Of a DNA stretch of 64,000 nucleotides, positions 38,001-50,100 are shown piece after piece. The stretch is taken from positions 2,366,001 through 2,430,000 of the forward strand of contig NC_087095.1 in assembly GCF_963855985.1 (NCBI RefSeq). The letters are read 5' to 3'. The position numbers and the translations under genes are program-made. Positions within the stretch are counted from its first letter, which is position 1. The number at the start of each line of letters is the position of its first letter. Origin of the DNA: Ostrinia nubilalis (lineage: Eukaryota; Arthropoda; Insecta; Lepidoptera; Crambidae). The notes beneath the pieces were generated by a model, which was not told the DNA's origin, made no database searches, and saw only the letters and a program-made list of their open reading frames with translations.

Positions 38001-38237
38001 CTTTAAATTCAAATAATTGAATTTTTCTTTGCCAACTGATTGTTACAAGTACACAACTTCATTCGACTTTCATACGATATAGCTCTCAAAACTTAGTCAC
38101 CTTTCAAGGTGAAAAAAGACTAAAACATTTTAATTTGTAACAGGCCAACGAGCCACTTTATGAAAATTAGATGTTCTAGTGTTCATCCTTTCTCCTGTAT
38201 TGTAAGATTCTTAAGAACGTTACATTAAATAGAAATG
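35056..38237. other. Unassigned AT-rich spacer
   Basis: Apart from a repeat head at 36215 and an AATA-rich run at 36385-36415, nothing recognised. Confidence 0.5.
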
Positions 38238-38245
38238 CTCTAGTC

Positions 38246-38489
38246 CAGTGTTTTTTAACCTTTTGCATGACACGACCCCCTAGTATGAAAAAATATTTGG
38301 CGGCCCCCCGACCGTTCGTTTTTTTTTCATGCATTTTATTATGTTACAAAGACGTTTTAGGGACCGAATACATCAAAAATTTAACGCATTTGCATAATTC
38401 GATTTAGGATAAATCTGTATTTATAAGTAATGTTTTTTTACTAAGGTAGTTTTTACGGCCTCTCGCGACCCACAGGTTGAAAAACACTG
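38246..38489. mobile_element. hAT-like MITE with a perfect 8-bp target duplication
   Basis: The ends CAGTGTTTTTTAACCTTTTG and CACAGGTTGAAAAACACTG match the CAGTG...CACTG ends of hAT elements. The flanks CTCTAGTC at 38238-38245 and 38490-38497 are identical 8-base duplications, the length expected for hAT. At 244 bp there is no transposase, so it is non-autonomous. Confidence 0.92.
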
Positions 38490-38984
38490 CTCTAGTCTAT
38501 ATACTCACTTATAAACTTTCACTTTCTGTCACTTATTTGATTATACCTTTATAATACAGGCTGAAACTTTTTGATTATAATACAGGCTAACATGAATATT
38601 AAATAACATTATTCCGATATCCCAAGCGAGTTGGCTTGACCGGTGTCCGTTGCCAGCGCAATCAAGGTCGGAACATCCCCACGGGACAAGTACTGATCAG
38701 AACGGTAACTACCCTCGGTTGAATTGGCAGAGGATTGTCTAGTATTAGAGGCCGGTAGACCTATTTTCATAAATAAAACACTGGATATTTAACTTGCACA
38801 TTATTATATTGCTTCATATATAATACAATTAATCACTTAACATAAAAGTGCGCGTAGTTCTCCACGCGCGTCCCTCTATTCTGATTTTTCTAGTGTGACA
38901 TTGACATTACGTTAATGTCACTATGACAGAAGCTCATTGGCTATAACGATACCGTTATTTTAACGTTTTAGATTTTTCACAATT

Positions 38985-39470
38985 AACACTAGGTAGTTAT
39001 ATTGATTGTCAATATAGGCTTTGATAAATTAACAATCTAGGTTTGGACAGGTTACGGTATAATTTTGATTAATCCTACAGAACTGTATACCGTATTACTA
39101 CACACTGTAACCCGGCGGTTGAATTGGCATGGGATTAATTGGATAAGTGTTCATTGTCAAAGTGGTATAGGCTTTGTTTGATTAATCAACAATTAAGATT
39201 GTAACCACAAGCACTGATTGATTTGACAAAGGATTATTTGGATAGTATTGATTGTTAAAGTGATATAGGCTTTGTTAGATCAACAATAGCTAGCTTTAGA
39301 TATATGATAGGTCTAGTCTTGATGGATCCTACAGAACTGTACTTAACTACCCGGCGCTGGGTGTATTGGTAGAGGATTATTTAGATTGGTATTTGATCGT
39401 TAAGGTGATATAAGCTTTGGTAAATCAACAATAACTAGCTTTATACAGATTAGTCTAATTTTGATAAATC
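38985..39470 (+). repeat. Degenerate tandem repeat
   Basis: GATATAGGCTTTG or a close variant recurs near 39017, 39167, 39265 and 39407, with TCCTACAGAACTGTA at 39073 and 39328 and TTGAATTGGCA at 38718 and 39119. The period is irregular, about 100 to 250 bp. Confidence 0.65.
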
Positions 39471-39600
39471 CTACTAATACATATTATAAATGCAAGAGTT
39501 TTTGAGGATGGATAGATGTTCGTTCCTCTTTCAGGCAAAGATTACTGAACGAATTTTGAAACTTTACAGTATGCACCTATTAAAAATCTTTTTTGGTACG
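39464..39600 (-). repeat. Partial dispersed repeats (also 54598-54660, 36214-36252, 51047-51085, 30755-30785)
   Basis: Only the tail (TCCTACTAATACATATTATA at 39466; TCCTACTAATATTATAAATG at 54598) or only the head (CTAGCTGACCCGGCGAACTT at 36215; AACTGTCCCGGCGAATTTCG at 51051; GAAGTCGCGGGCAAAGCC at 30769) of this repeat superfamily is present. Confidence 0.55.
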
Positions 39601-40799
39601 TATCAGATTACATTGAACCTGAAAATCGAAAAGTTTATTTTTCCCACGATAAAATTAGAAGTCGTAAGTTTAACATGTGTTTCAATTTCTTCTGATTCAA
39701 ATTAGAGATAGAAGGTAGGCAAAGTCACGGGTAGAAGGTAGTGTTATAATGAAAGCTTGTTACCAAGAGCTTTCATTCCTTGATAGGATTATCAAGTATC
39801 GACAATAATAACGGCTGAAATCCATATTGTAGCAATAAAACGGATTTGGGTTTACGACGTAATAAGATTACGTTTTAGTGGTTGGAGCTTCAAGCATTAT
39901 TCGATGGGTTTTATTTACATTAATATCATGGTTTTGTTGCGGAATTACTAATTTAGTCCATGTTTATACTAGGTAAGTAGGTACCTACATTCTTTTCTTT
40001 TCTTCTAATTTAGTTAATGGAAAACATACTTACTACAATAATGTTTCCCGTGGGAACCGTATTCAAAGAGTGGAAATCTTTAAGTACTAAATAGTTCTAT
40101 TATAAAAGGTTTTCAATATCTGCTCTTCTCATTCGATCAAAATATACTAAATGAGTTCTTGATATTTTTTAACTATTAACAATTTAATGTATATCAGTTC
40201 AATTAACATCTCGCCACGTTAAGCTAAAAGCCAGTGATTTTATCTGAATTCTCACATACACAAATCATACATGACCATAAATACTAGAATGTTTTGACGC
40301 GGAATAGTCACAAGAGTAACTAATCACAGCTCGCAGCGTATCGCGTGGAGGCAGTGATGGACACTACATCTTGCTCGATTTATTGATGTTGAAGCTTCAA
40401 CAATTTATTGCTTTTACACTGTTATTGTGCTTTTTGGTACTTCTTTTTTTTACGAATAGTCTATCAGCCAGTACATGTAACTAATTGTCACCCCTAAAAT
40501 TAAATGTATCTGTTGTATAGTCAATCGTAAGAACTAATCTAGTCATCTTAGAGACATTTGTCTACTTTATTACATAAATATGGATAACTTTTAAAATATG
40601 AAAATAATTCTGAAAGTCTGAATAATTCAAGTGCCTTGAGATTAGACTAAAGAGCTCATTGCCTAACTTGAAACAAGACATTATGACTAATGCGTAAAGT
40701 TGCTACAGCATAAATTTTTGTAAGGTAACTTACTCTAAAGTGAATCGTTTATGCTGTTAGGTTATGTAAAATTGTACATATTAAGATACTCTTCTTCTT

Positions 40800-40951
40800 C
40801 TTTTCGTGTCGACAACAAACCTACACAGTGTACACAGTGTCAGCCCAAAACTCCGCCACAAGAATGGCGTAGTCAGTAGCACTCATCAAATCCTCCTGAG
40901 TGCAGTTGCTTGGGCACTCAGGGCACGACATCAGGTGCTTCATTGACTGAT
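40800..40951 (-). mobile_element. C-terminal end of a non-LTR retrotransposon ORF2
   Basis: The minus strand encodes SMKHLMSCPECPSNCTQ, EDLMSATDYAILVAEFW and ADTVYTV then a stop at plus 40821-40823. A zinc-knuckle-like H-L-S-C-P-x-C-P-x-x-C-T with E-D-L and V-A-x-F-W before the stop is typical of non-LTR ORF2 ends. It lies only about 45 bases before the exon 1 acceptor. Confidence 0.6.
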
Positions 40952-40997
40952 TAAGATACTGTATAATCTTTCCTGATGAAGTTTTTTATTGTTCCAG

Positions 40998-41135
40998 GCG
41001 GTTCATTGGAATGTGACGGGCGAGCAGTGAGCGGCATGCGAGGCGAGCGCTCTAGGCGGGCCGCGGCCTCGCTCGCCGCGCTCGCGACGCTCTTCGCGCT
41101 CGGCTTGCCACCGCTCTGCTTAGCCGACAACGACC
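40998..41135 (+). CDS. Coding exon 1 (signal peptide), array copy 1
   Basis: A plausible acceptor (TTGTTCCAG, ending 40997) opens the exon, with 38 bases of 5' UTR before the ATG at 41036. An upstream ATG at 41011 is followed at once by TGA, so it is a minimal upstream reading frame. The 33 codons give an Arg-rich n-region (MRGERSRR), a hydrophobic core (ASLAALATLFALGLPPLC) and a likely cleavage site after CLA, before DND. The exon ends GAC C with donor GTAAGT at 41136, phase 1, which fits the exon at 52593 and gives DNDQPD across the junction. This is the only array copy with a real acceptor upstream, so it is the best candidate for the functional exon. The adjacent eleven or so copies are duplicates. 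Confidence 0.82.
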
Positions 41136-44100
41136 GTAAGTATAGCGCCATAAAGCTCAAATCACAGGCTTATTGACATTTGGCTGAGTTGTGTGCGCCC
41201 TGTGAGACGAGCGCTCTAAGCAGGCTGTGTCTACACTCGCTTCGCTCGTGATGAGCGCGTACGGCTTGCCACCGCTCTGCTTAGCCGACAACGACCGTAA
41301 GTATAGTACCTTAAAGCTCAAAGTGCAAGCTAACTAGAGTGATAGGAGTGGCATGCAAGCCAATAACCGTAAATACAGCGCCATAAACCTCAGAGTACAG
41401 GTGACAGGAGCGGCATGCGAGGCGAGCGCTCTAGGCGGGCCGCGGCCTCGCTCGCCGCGCTCGCGACGCTCTTCGCGCTCGGCTTGCCACCGCTCTGCTT
41501 AGCCGACAACGACCGTAAGTATAGCACCTTAAAGCTCAAAGTGCAAGCTAACTAGAGTGAAAGGAGTGGCATGCAAGCCAATAACTGTAAATACAGCGCC
41601 ATAAACCTCAGAGTACAGGTGACAGGAGCGGCATGCGAGGCGAGTGCTCTAGGCGGACCGCGGCTTCGCTAGCCGCGCTCACGACGCTCTTCACGCTTGG
41701 CTTGCCACCGCTCTGCTTAGCCGACAACGACCGTAAGTGTAACGCTATAAGGCTCAAAGTACAAGCTAACTAGAGTGACAGGAGCGGCATTCGAGGCGAG
41801 CGCTCTAGGCGGGCCGCGGCCTCGCTCGCCGCGCTCGCGACGCTCTTCGCGCTCGGCTTGCCACCGCTCTGCTTAGCCGACAACGACCGTAAGTATAGCA
41901 TCATAAGGCTCAGAGTACAGGTGACAGGAGCGGCATGCGAGGCGAGCGCTTTAGGTGAGCCGCAGCTTCGCTCGCCGCGCTCGCGACGCTCTTCGCGCTC
42001 GCTTTGCCACCGCTCTGTTTAGCCGACAACGACCGTAAGTATAGTTCCATAAAGCTCATAGTACAAGTGACAGGAGCGGCATGCGAGGCGAGCGCTCTAG
42101 GTGAGCCGCGGCCTCGCTCGCCGCGCTCGCGATGCTCTTCGTGCTCGCCTTGACACCGCCCTGCTTAGCCGACAACGACCGTAAGTATAGTATCATAAGG
42201 CTCAGAGTACAGGTTACAGGAGTGACATGCGAGGCGAGCGCTCTAGGCAGGCCGCGGCCTCGCTCGCCGCGCTCGCGACGCTCTTCGCGCTCGGCTTGCC
42301 ACCGCTCTGCTTAGCCGACAACGACCGTAAGTATAGCGCCATAAAGCTCAGAGTACAGGTGACAGGAGCGGCATGCGAGGCGAGCGCTCTAGACGGCCGC
42401 AGCCTCGCTTGCGACGCTCTTCGCGCTCGGCTTGCCAACGCTCTGCTTAGCCGACAACGACCGTAAGTATAGCATCATAAAGCTCAGAGTACAGGTGACA
42501 GGAGCGGCATGCGAGGCGAGCGCTCGAGGCGGGCCGCGGCCTCCCTCGCCGCGCTCACGACGCTCTTCGCGTTTGGCTTGCCACCGCTCTGCTTAGCCGA
42601 CAACGACCGTAAGTATAGCGCCATAGAGCTCAGAGTACAGGTGACAGGAGCGACATGCGAGGCGAGCGCTCACGTTCTTCGCGCTCGGATTGCCACTAGG
42701 TACTCTGCTTAGCCGACAACGACCGTAAGTGTAACGCTATAAGGCTCAAAGTACAAGCTAACTAGAGTGACAGGAGCGGCATGCGAGGCGAGCGCTTTAG
42801 GCGGGCCGCGGCCTCGCTCGCCACGCTCGCGACGCTCCTCGCGCCGGCTTGCTGCCGCTCTGGTTAACCGACAACGACCGACTTTAACCGACCGATATAG
42901 TTCCATAAAGCTCAAAGCAAAACCTAAAGTGTCAGTAAAGTAATTGTAATTGTGAAGTAGCGAGCGATATGCGTATCAAAAGAACCTCTTTCGCCGCTCT
43001 CTCGAACTTTTCACACTCGCTTTGCTGTCGCTCTACTAAGCCGGCAATGCCTGTAGTTAAAGTGCCACATTAAGGTCAAGTTAACAGGTAGCTGTGGGGT
43101 ACGGAACTATTCGCAACCCTTTTTCCCTCTGCTGCAATTCCTGTGTCAGATTTAGAGGCTGAATGCCAATTAAAACCAACTAGCGAAGTTCAAGAAGTAG
43201 GTGGTTTAACTACTCCAATGTAACGGGAGAATAGTAAGCAACAAACGAAATGATCGCTCGCTAAGTAAGAGCTAACTAGTGAATGTTTAGTTATTCCGGC
43301 GCGGCAGTGGGAAATATTCCTACTTGAATAAAAAAAGATTTGAATGTAACGGGAAAATAATAAATTACAAGCGAAATGATCGCGATTGTGATCTCTTTTT
43401 TTCCTTATGTTCCCAGTAATAACGTGTAATAAAGCCAAAATTATAGAGCTGGTTGAGGTAGCATTAGAATCACAATATTAGTATGCGGAACGACAAACGA
43501 GCGCAATTTGTGTAAACAAATATGATAAATATAATTTACTACCACGAGTACTGGTAGATAAGAGGTCCGTATGTACTGGTATGTATCATTTGTACATAAT
43601 ATCAGCCTCTCGCCGTATTTAAATAGGCTTGAATTTAGCGTAATCTGTGAAAGTAGAGCCGTTGTCGTCGTCATTTCAGCCAAATGACGTCCACTGCTGG
43701 ACAAAGGCCTCCCCCAAGGTTTTCCATAATGAACGGTCCTGCGCTGCCCGCATTCAGGCTCTTCCCGCTACCTTTACCAGATCGTCGGTCCACCTAGTAG
43801 GAGAAAAGTAGAGCAATGTGAAGCTTTTCCCGACATATTTTCTACTATCTCTGCGATAATTCTTTTGTGGAGTTTCTAAAGTCCTAAGAAGTAAGGTGCC
43901 ATAAGTGATGATATCATAAAAGATTTAAATAAATTAAGGTGCACCTTGTCAACTCGCTGCATAAAATGAAGTTTAGTCATAACGTTTATAAAAAATAAAA
44001 AATAAAAAAAGTACCTACAACGAGTTTTCAAGAAACTGATTTAAGCGGTATTTTGGTACCTAACTAAGCAAAATGTCTGTGCATTTCATGTAGGAATAAA

Positions 44101-47100
44101 TACCAAAGATCAATCGAAAAACGATCTAGAATAAGGCAGAAAAATCGAGTAGCTGCAGTTGGTAGACCACACTAATTAGGTAAATATGCAACTAGAAATC
44201 GAAAAGTAAATTAACAAGCAACTCAAAAAATGCAGTTTACTGGTAGTAGCAAACGCTCTGTGTGTGTTACCAGTTTACGTCCAAGTTTGGTCTATTAGAA
44301 AGGACAATGTTCGTTCTCCATACATTGTTCGCCTAAGAACCAACAATTTTGACATATTACTACCCGAAAGCGAAATAATACGATTCTGTGTGTAAGAACA
44401 ATGATTCCTGATGGACACTTGCCATAAAATTAATGATTAAGAATATTAAATCACAGCGATTTTACAATATGTCGTTTATGACAACATGGCGTCTAATGTA
44501 TTGTGTGAATGTATGAACACCGATTCGCGAAAAATGTTTTGTATTGTCGTCACGCCGAGTCGCAGCCAAATAGTATAAAATAATAGAACAAGTTTTAGAA
44601 ATACAACTCGGCATTCCACTTTTATAATATGCCCACATATTGCACGTAAATAAACAACATGAATCGTAGGTTGTTTCCACCCTTGTCATCTGACACATGA
44701 AATAAACTCCTATTGTATTATAGATATCGAAGCCTAATCGTATATAATAATAGAATGGGTTTTGGAGATCACTCGGGGTTCCACTTTTATAAAATACCTA
44801 CATATTACATAAAAATATCACGAATCATGAGTTTTCTTTTCACCATTTACATCTGACACGAGATAACAAACTCCTATCTCCATGACTACCATCGTAGTCT
44901 ATGCCAAAGACTACAATATTTTAAGCAAGAAGTTTCAAACCTTAGCGGCTACGGTAACCCCTGGGCCACATACATCATGATAACATTCGGTCGACACCGG
45001 AACGAAGTCTTGCGATTATGCAAAAAAGCATCGTATTCTAGTGCGGCTATATCACGTTCAACCGGGGTTTTAATTCGACTAAAGTCCTGACTAAAGACTG
45101 GAAGAAAATACGCCGCATTGTATGAGCACTTCGTGTTCGTTAAAGCGGCTTCAGATCTAGAGCCGACATAGTTTTCTTTCCAATAATATCCGCAAGTAGC
45201 GCTGCATGATCTTTACAACAAAAACGGCAATAGTTATTAAGGTGCCAAAATTATATGATTACTTTGGCACGGTATTATACACGTTCGAAGATTTGTCATT
45301 TTCATTCATTTCTTCATCATCATCATCATTTCAGCCACAGGACGTCCACTACTGAACATAGGCCTCCCCCAATGACTTCCACATCGCACGGTTGGTAGCG
45401 GCCTGCATCCAGCGCCTTCCCGCTACCTTTATCAGGTCGTCGGTCCACCTTGTGGTGGGTTGACATTGCAGAATATGACTTTTGATAGGTTCATCATAGA
45501 ATTCGGCGGGGATATCCTCACGGAGGAAGTTCGTAACAGGGCGGAACAAGATCTTATAATAATGCAAGGCCGAAGCTGTTACGCGCGTGCTCCTACGTGT
45601 AATCCGGCGAGTATGCAATAAATAGTAATGTCTGGTAAATAGTGGTAATACGTATCGTTCGTTCGTTCGTTTCAGCCGAAAAGACGTCCACTGCTGGACA
45701 AAGGCCTCCCCCAAGGATTTCCACGAAGACCGATCCTGCACCGCTCGCATACAGGCACCTCCCGCGACCTTCACCAGATCGTCGGTCCACCTAGTGGGAG
45801 GCCTGCCCACGCTACGTCTTTCGGCTCGTGGTCGCCACTCAAGAACTTTCCTGCCCCAGCGGCCATCAGCTCTACGAGCTATGTGCCCCGCCCCGTCTAT
45901 GTCTGTATGCGCTACGATTACAGGGTATCATTTTGCATAGTCGCAAGACTTCACTCCGCTGCTGTCAAATCAATGTCGCATAATGTTATCGCAATGTGTG
46001 TGGCCCTTGGCCAAATCACAGAAGCCTATGCGAAGAAAGAGCACTTGAATGACAATAAAAATCAGGGTTACCATTTTATAAGATCTCCTCACTATTGAGG
46101 GTAACAAAGTAACATTAATAATCTAGCCATTAATTACATTTATTACCTATACGAGAAAGTAAAGCAACATGCGGTTTTATTTTAATTTGTAAAATATTTG
46201 TAACAGTTTGTTCCAAGTTTAGTTTTACAACAGTATTGCTGTTTCAGCTGTCACTGTGAAGCTTTGGGAAAATAAATAAATAGAAAAAATATTAACATAC
46301 ATATTTATTTAAGTTTTTATGTTCATTATCATAATATGCCAATTTAAGTTACACTGTGTGACAGTCATTGACACTAAACAAACTCTTCAGCTTAATAATA
46401 CCTACCTACAGGGCGTTTTTATAGTTACTCTTGCTGATGAAACAAGAAGGGTTGATTCTACTACTGAAATACAACTACTTTTCTTACAGGACCAATATCA
46501 AATTCTCAAAAAAATTCACATCCTCGTGATGGTGATAATTTCTATGGAGAGGTTTTTTTTATATTCGGTCTCTTGGGATAAGTTATTCCATTTGAGCAGT
46601 AGAATTAATCCTTTTTATTCGATCACATATAAAAACAACACAAGTGTTTAGGAAAACTTCTTCTTTGGTATGGTATCACTACGGAGTTATAATGTCGGCA
46701 ACTCTGTATCACTGACTTGTAACTTTCAAACAGCATGAATAATAAGGGCACCACATTGGTTTTATTTCTGAAAAAAGGCTTTCAGTTTTAGTACTAACCC
46801 TTTAGCACTATTTCATTGAAATAAAAATACAATAAACGCACAGAAGACTGAAATTGAGTCAACTGACGTGACATTTATAATTTGTTGACATTATGACAGT
46901 TTGACAAGACTAGGGATTGAAAAAGTTTTAATTGAAAAAGTAAAATGACAATTTATTAAAACGATTCACAAGGATATAATCGATTAAAAATATTTATAAA
47001 ATGTTCTGATACTTGCCTGTAGCGATTATCCAATCCTGGTTTCTACTGAAAAACTACCTCGTGGCAAGATTTTAATAAAATAATAAAATCTTTATCTTCT

Positions 47101-50100
47101 CTTTCACAATCTATAAAAGTTCATTTGGTCTATTATTATACACTAGCTGTGCCCGCGACTTCGTCCGCGTGGAATAATGACTTTGGGTAGGCACTTTTAA
47201 TAATTTAGTCTAATTATTTTACAAATAGCTTTTGCCCGCGACTTCGTCCGTGGAGAAGTCGAAAACGTTCTCATACGATTATTTTTAAATGTTTTAACGT
47301 TATTATCTAAATGTTTGAATACTTTTAAAATATAAAAATCAGGTTAAATAAACATGAAAATATTTTTTTCTTATATTTTATGAATATGCAGCTCGGCCTT
47401 TGATCCGGTGAAAGTTACTCGGTGGTATTATTTTTTTACAACGAAATCGAAAACTATTATTGGTAAACTTTTTTTTATATTTTCCTACGGGTGCTAGAAT
47501 CACCAAGCTTCCAGCATGCCACTGGCCGTGGGAGAAGGAGCTTTTCCTCAAGATCTCCCACTACCTCAAGGGCCTCCGCCAAAACTCTCGCGCGAAAATG
47601 AGTTTATGTATACAGCGCAAGCAGGTGCCCGCGGCATGACTTTCATGCATTACTATGCATTGTTGGGCGAGCGCACGCAGCGGGCACCCACTCCGAGGTT
47701 AAGTGGAGGCCCCTAGAGTATGGTAGTCGTTAACATGACGTCATGATTGTAAAAAAATGCACTAATGAGTAATTAATATCAACTTTGAAGCAAATCACCA
47801 CTAAAATAACTTTCTACCCCTTTTTAACATAGTTAGGGGGTTTGCCCCTCCTTTTTACCTCCTTAGGGGTAGAATTTTGGAAAATCCTTTCTTATCAGAT
47901 GCTTACGTCATACAAAGAACACACCGTCCAAGTTTCAGGTCTTTACGATCAGCGGTTTAGGCTGTGCATTGATCCATCAGTAGCGCGCGTAGTACTTGAT
48001 CATTATTTTGCTGCGATGTGATTTTAAAACTGCGATATCTCCTAAGATATTTATTGAAATCGAATGGTGTAAAGGGCAAGAATGTTTAAAATTAAATACT
48101 TGTGGTGAATAATTTATTTATTTGGATACGGATTAATATCATGTTTATAAAAACACCTTCGCAAATAATGCATTATTTTAAAACAGATTTTTTTTGCATA
48201 AAAATGGTTACTATGAGCCAACCTTAAAAGATAGACATATGCTACCGCGGACTTTTTTAAAGAACTTTTAAAGGGGAACAATCCTGTCATACATGATTTT
48301 TGCGAAACTTTAACCGTTTACGCAGCGTCAGCTCTCAAAAGGAAAAAATTCACTGATTTGAAATATTCTTGATTGGTGCTCCGCTCCTATTGGTCTTAGC
48401 GTGATGATAAATAGCCTAAAGCCTTCAGGAACTAACGGGCTATCCAACACAAAAAAAAATTTTCAAATCGGTCCAGTAGTTCCTGAGATTAGCGCGTTCA
48501 ACCAAACAAACAAACAAACAAACAAACAAACAAACAAACTCTTCAGCTTTATAATATTAGTATAGATGTGCTATGAATGATGGTTTTCGCGATTGAAAAA
48601 TCCGCGAGATGGCAATACGTAGACGCGAGATCCAAATGCTGCATGATTGGTGGATATCTGTCAATGTCATGTCAAAAATAACCAATCATGCAGCATTTGG
48701 ACCTCACGTCTACGTATTGCCATCTGGCGGATTTTTCAATCGCGAAAACCCTCATTGGCATAGATTATGAGAGACTGGCAACTATACTAGGTTGATATCA
48801 GGTGATCCGTCTGCTCGTTTGCTTCCTGTCACATAAAAAAAAAATATATATGTTTCTCACACTTCAACTGGCATTGGATTCAACATCGGATTCTGACACT
48901 TTTACAGTTATGATACCATGAATATCAGTTTATGGTCCTAATTATTTTTATTTTATTTACGACCTTCGACCAGTTGGACACTTTAGATAGCTTCTTGTAA
49001 TAGCGCCAATATCTTTTTAGCTTTTAACGCAAATCTAGTCTTCAAAGCAGTTTAATCGATTTATTTTATTTTCAAAATCGATATTTTATTGTCTATGATG
49101 GCCGCAGGAACATCACTATACATGGACTCCCAGCAATAAAGTACGGTAATGCCTCGTACAGATTTTATCGGCAAAAATTATGGAACTTGATAGGTTTTAG
49201 ACCATGCCACGCACCAAAACGTCCGGAAGTTGTAATAGTATTATAGAATAAACGTTAAAAGACTTATTTATTTAATTTTTCAATGCTTAAGTGTCCATTA
49301 GAATGAAAGGGTGCTTAATGTATTTAAAAAAATAGAAAATAATTATGATGGGTTAATGTTTTTGGGCGGTTTTTTAGGCGGTTTCTGACAATGTCCTTTA
49401 GCACACAAAATTGTTGATAGACCGGCTAGCGTCAGCTAAAATCACATTGGAAATTCTCAACTACGGTCAGTTTATTTAGTGACTAGCGAGCGCAGTTTAA
49501 ACATGATGCAGTCTTGTTTAACGATTTTGTGCCGTTTAGTGTAGCATGGTGAGCTCACAAAACAATGTGTGAGTTGTGAGTAAAGGACGTATCACACTTT
49601 TCAACCCGGAAAGGGATCGTAACCGTATCAACTCGAGGCGGTCAGTATTCTTTGTATGAAACTCCATGCCGCAACGCACACTTATCCGCACCGTAACGTA
49701 AACGTCTTGCTTCGCAGTTGACAGTGCGCGAAAGGCGATGACAGTTCGAGAAAAGCGATGTTGATTGATCTTTCCGAGTTGATAAGTCTGCTATGACCTT
49801 TTAATCGACAAATTAGCATTTGAAATAAATGTATCTACTGGGAGATGGTGTATTGGTATTTGGTGTTGTAATGAAAGATCATATTAAAAAGTTTTGACCT
49901 GCTGTAAAGGAAAATTAAGATAATGATAGTAAATTAAATACCTCCCATTATTACAGTCTTATTAGTGCCTGTAGCGTCGCTTGGCTAGTAATTAGGGAAG
50001 TACTTTTAAAACATTCGAATTCCCATTTTCATACTAAGTAGACAAGTGTCGATAGTCATATTATCGATTTTACTGGCGATTTACGAACTCAAATTAAAAC

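Larger units (their letters stand above)
41190..43060 (+). repeat. Tandem array of about eleven further copies of the signal-peptide exon
   Basis: The unit is about 146 bp (exon 1, donor and flanking intron). Start-codon positions and state: copy 2 ends at donor 41297 and is degraded; 41415 intact; 41633 intact; 41789 has ATT instead of ATG; 41935 and 42081 have an early TGA after CGC TTT/TCT AGG; 42227 intact; 42373 has a 10-base deletion; 42509 intact; 42655 has a 30-base deletion and a stop; 42781 is frameshifted and has lost its donor. A diverged copy lies near 42960-43056. Two mini-copies (41336-41400 and 41554-41618) keep the ATG and the sequence after the donor but lack the exon body. 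Eleven units including copy 1 keep a GTAAG donor. Unlike copy 1, the repeats have no pyrimidine-rich acceptor before their ATG. Confidence 0.9.

Noticed and set aside
46319..46651. 110-codon open frame in intron 1
   Set aside because: Hydrophobic, AT-rich, no domain, no start or splice context; probably chance or repeat-derived.
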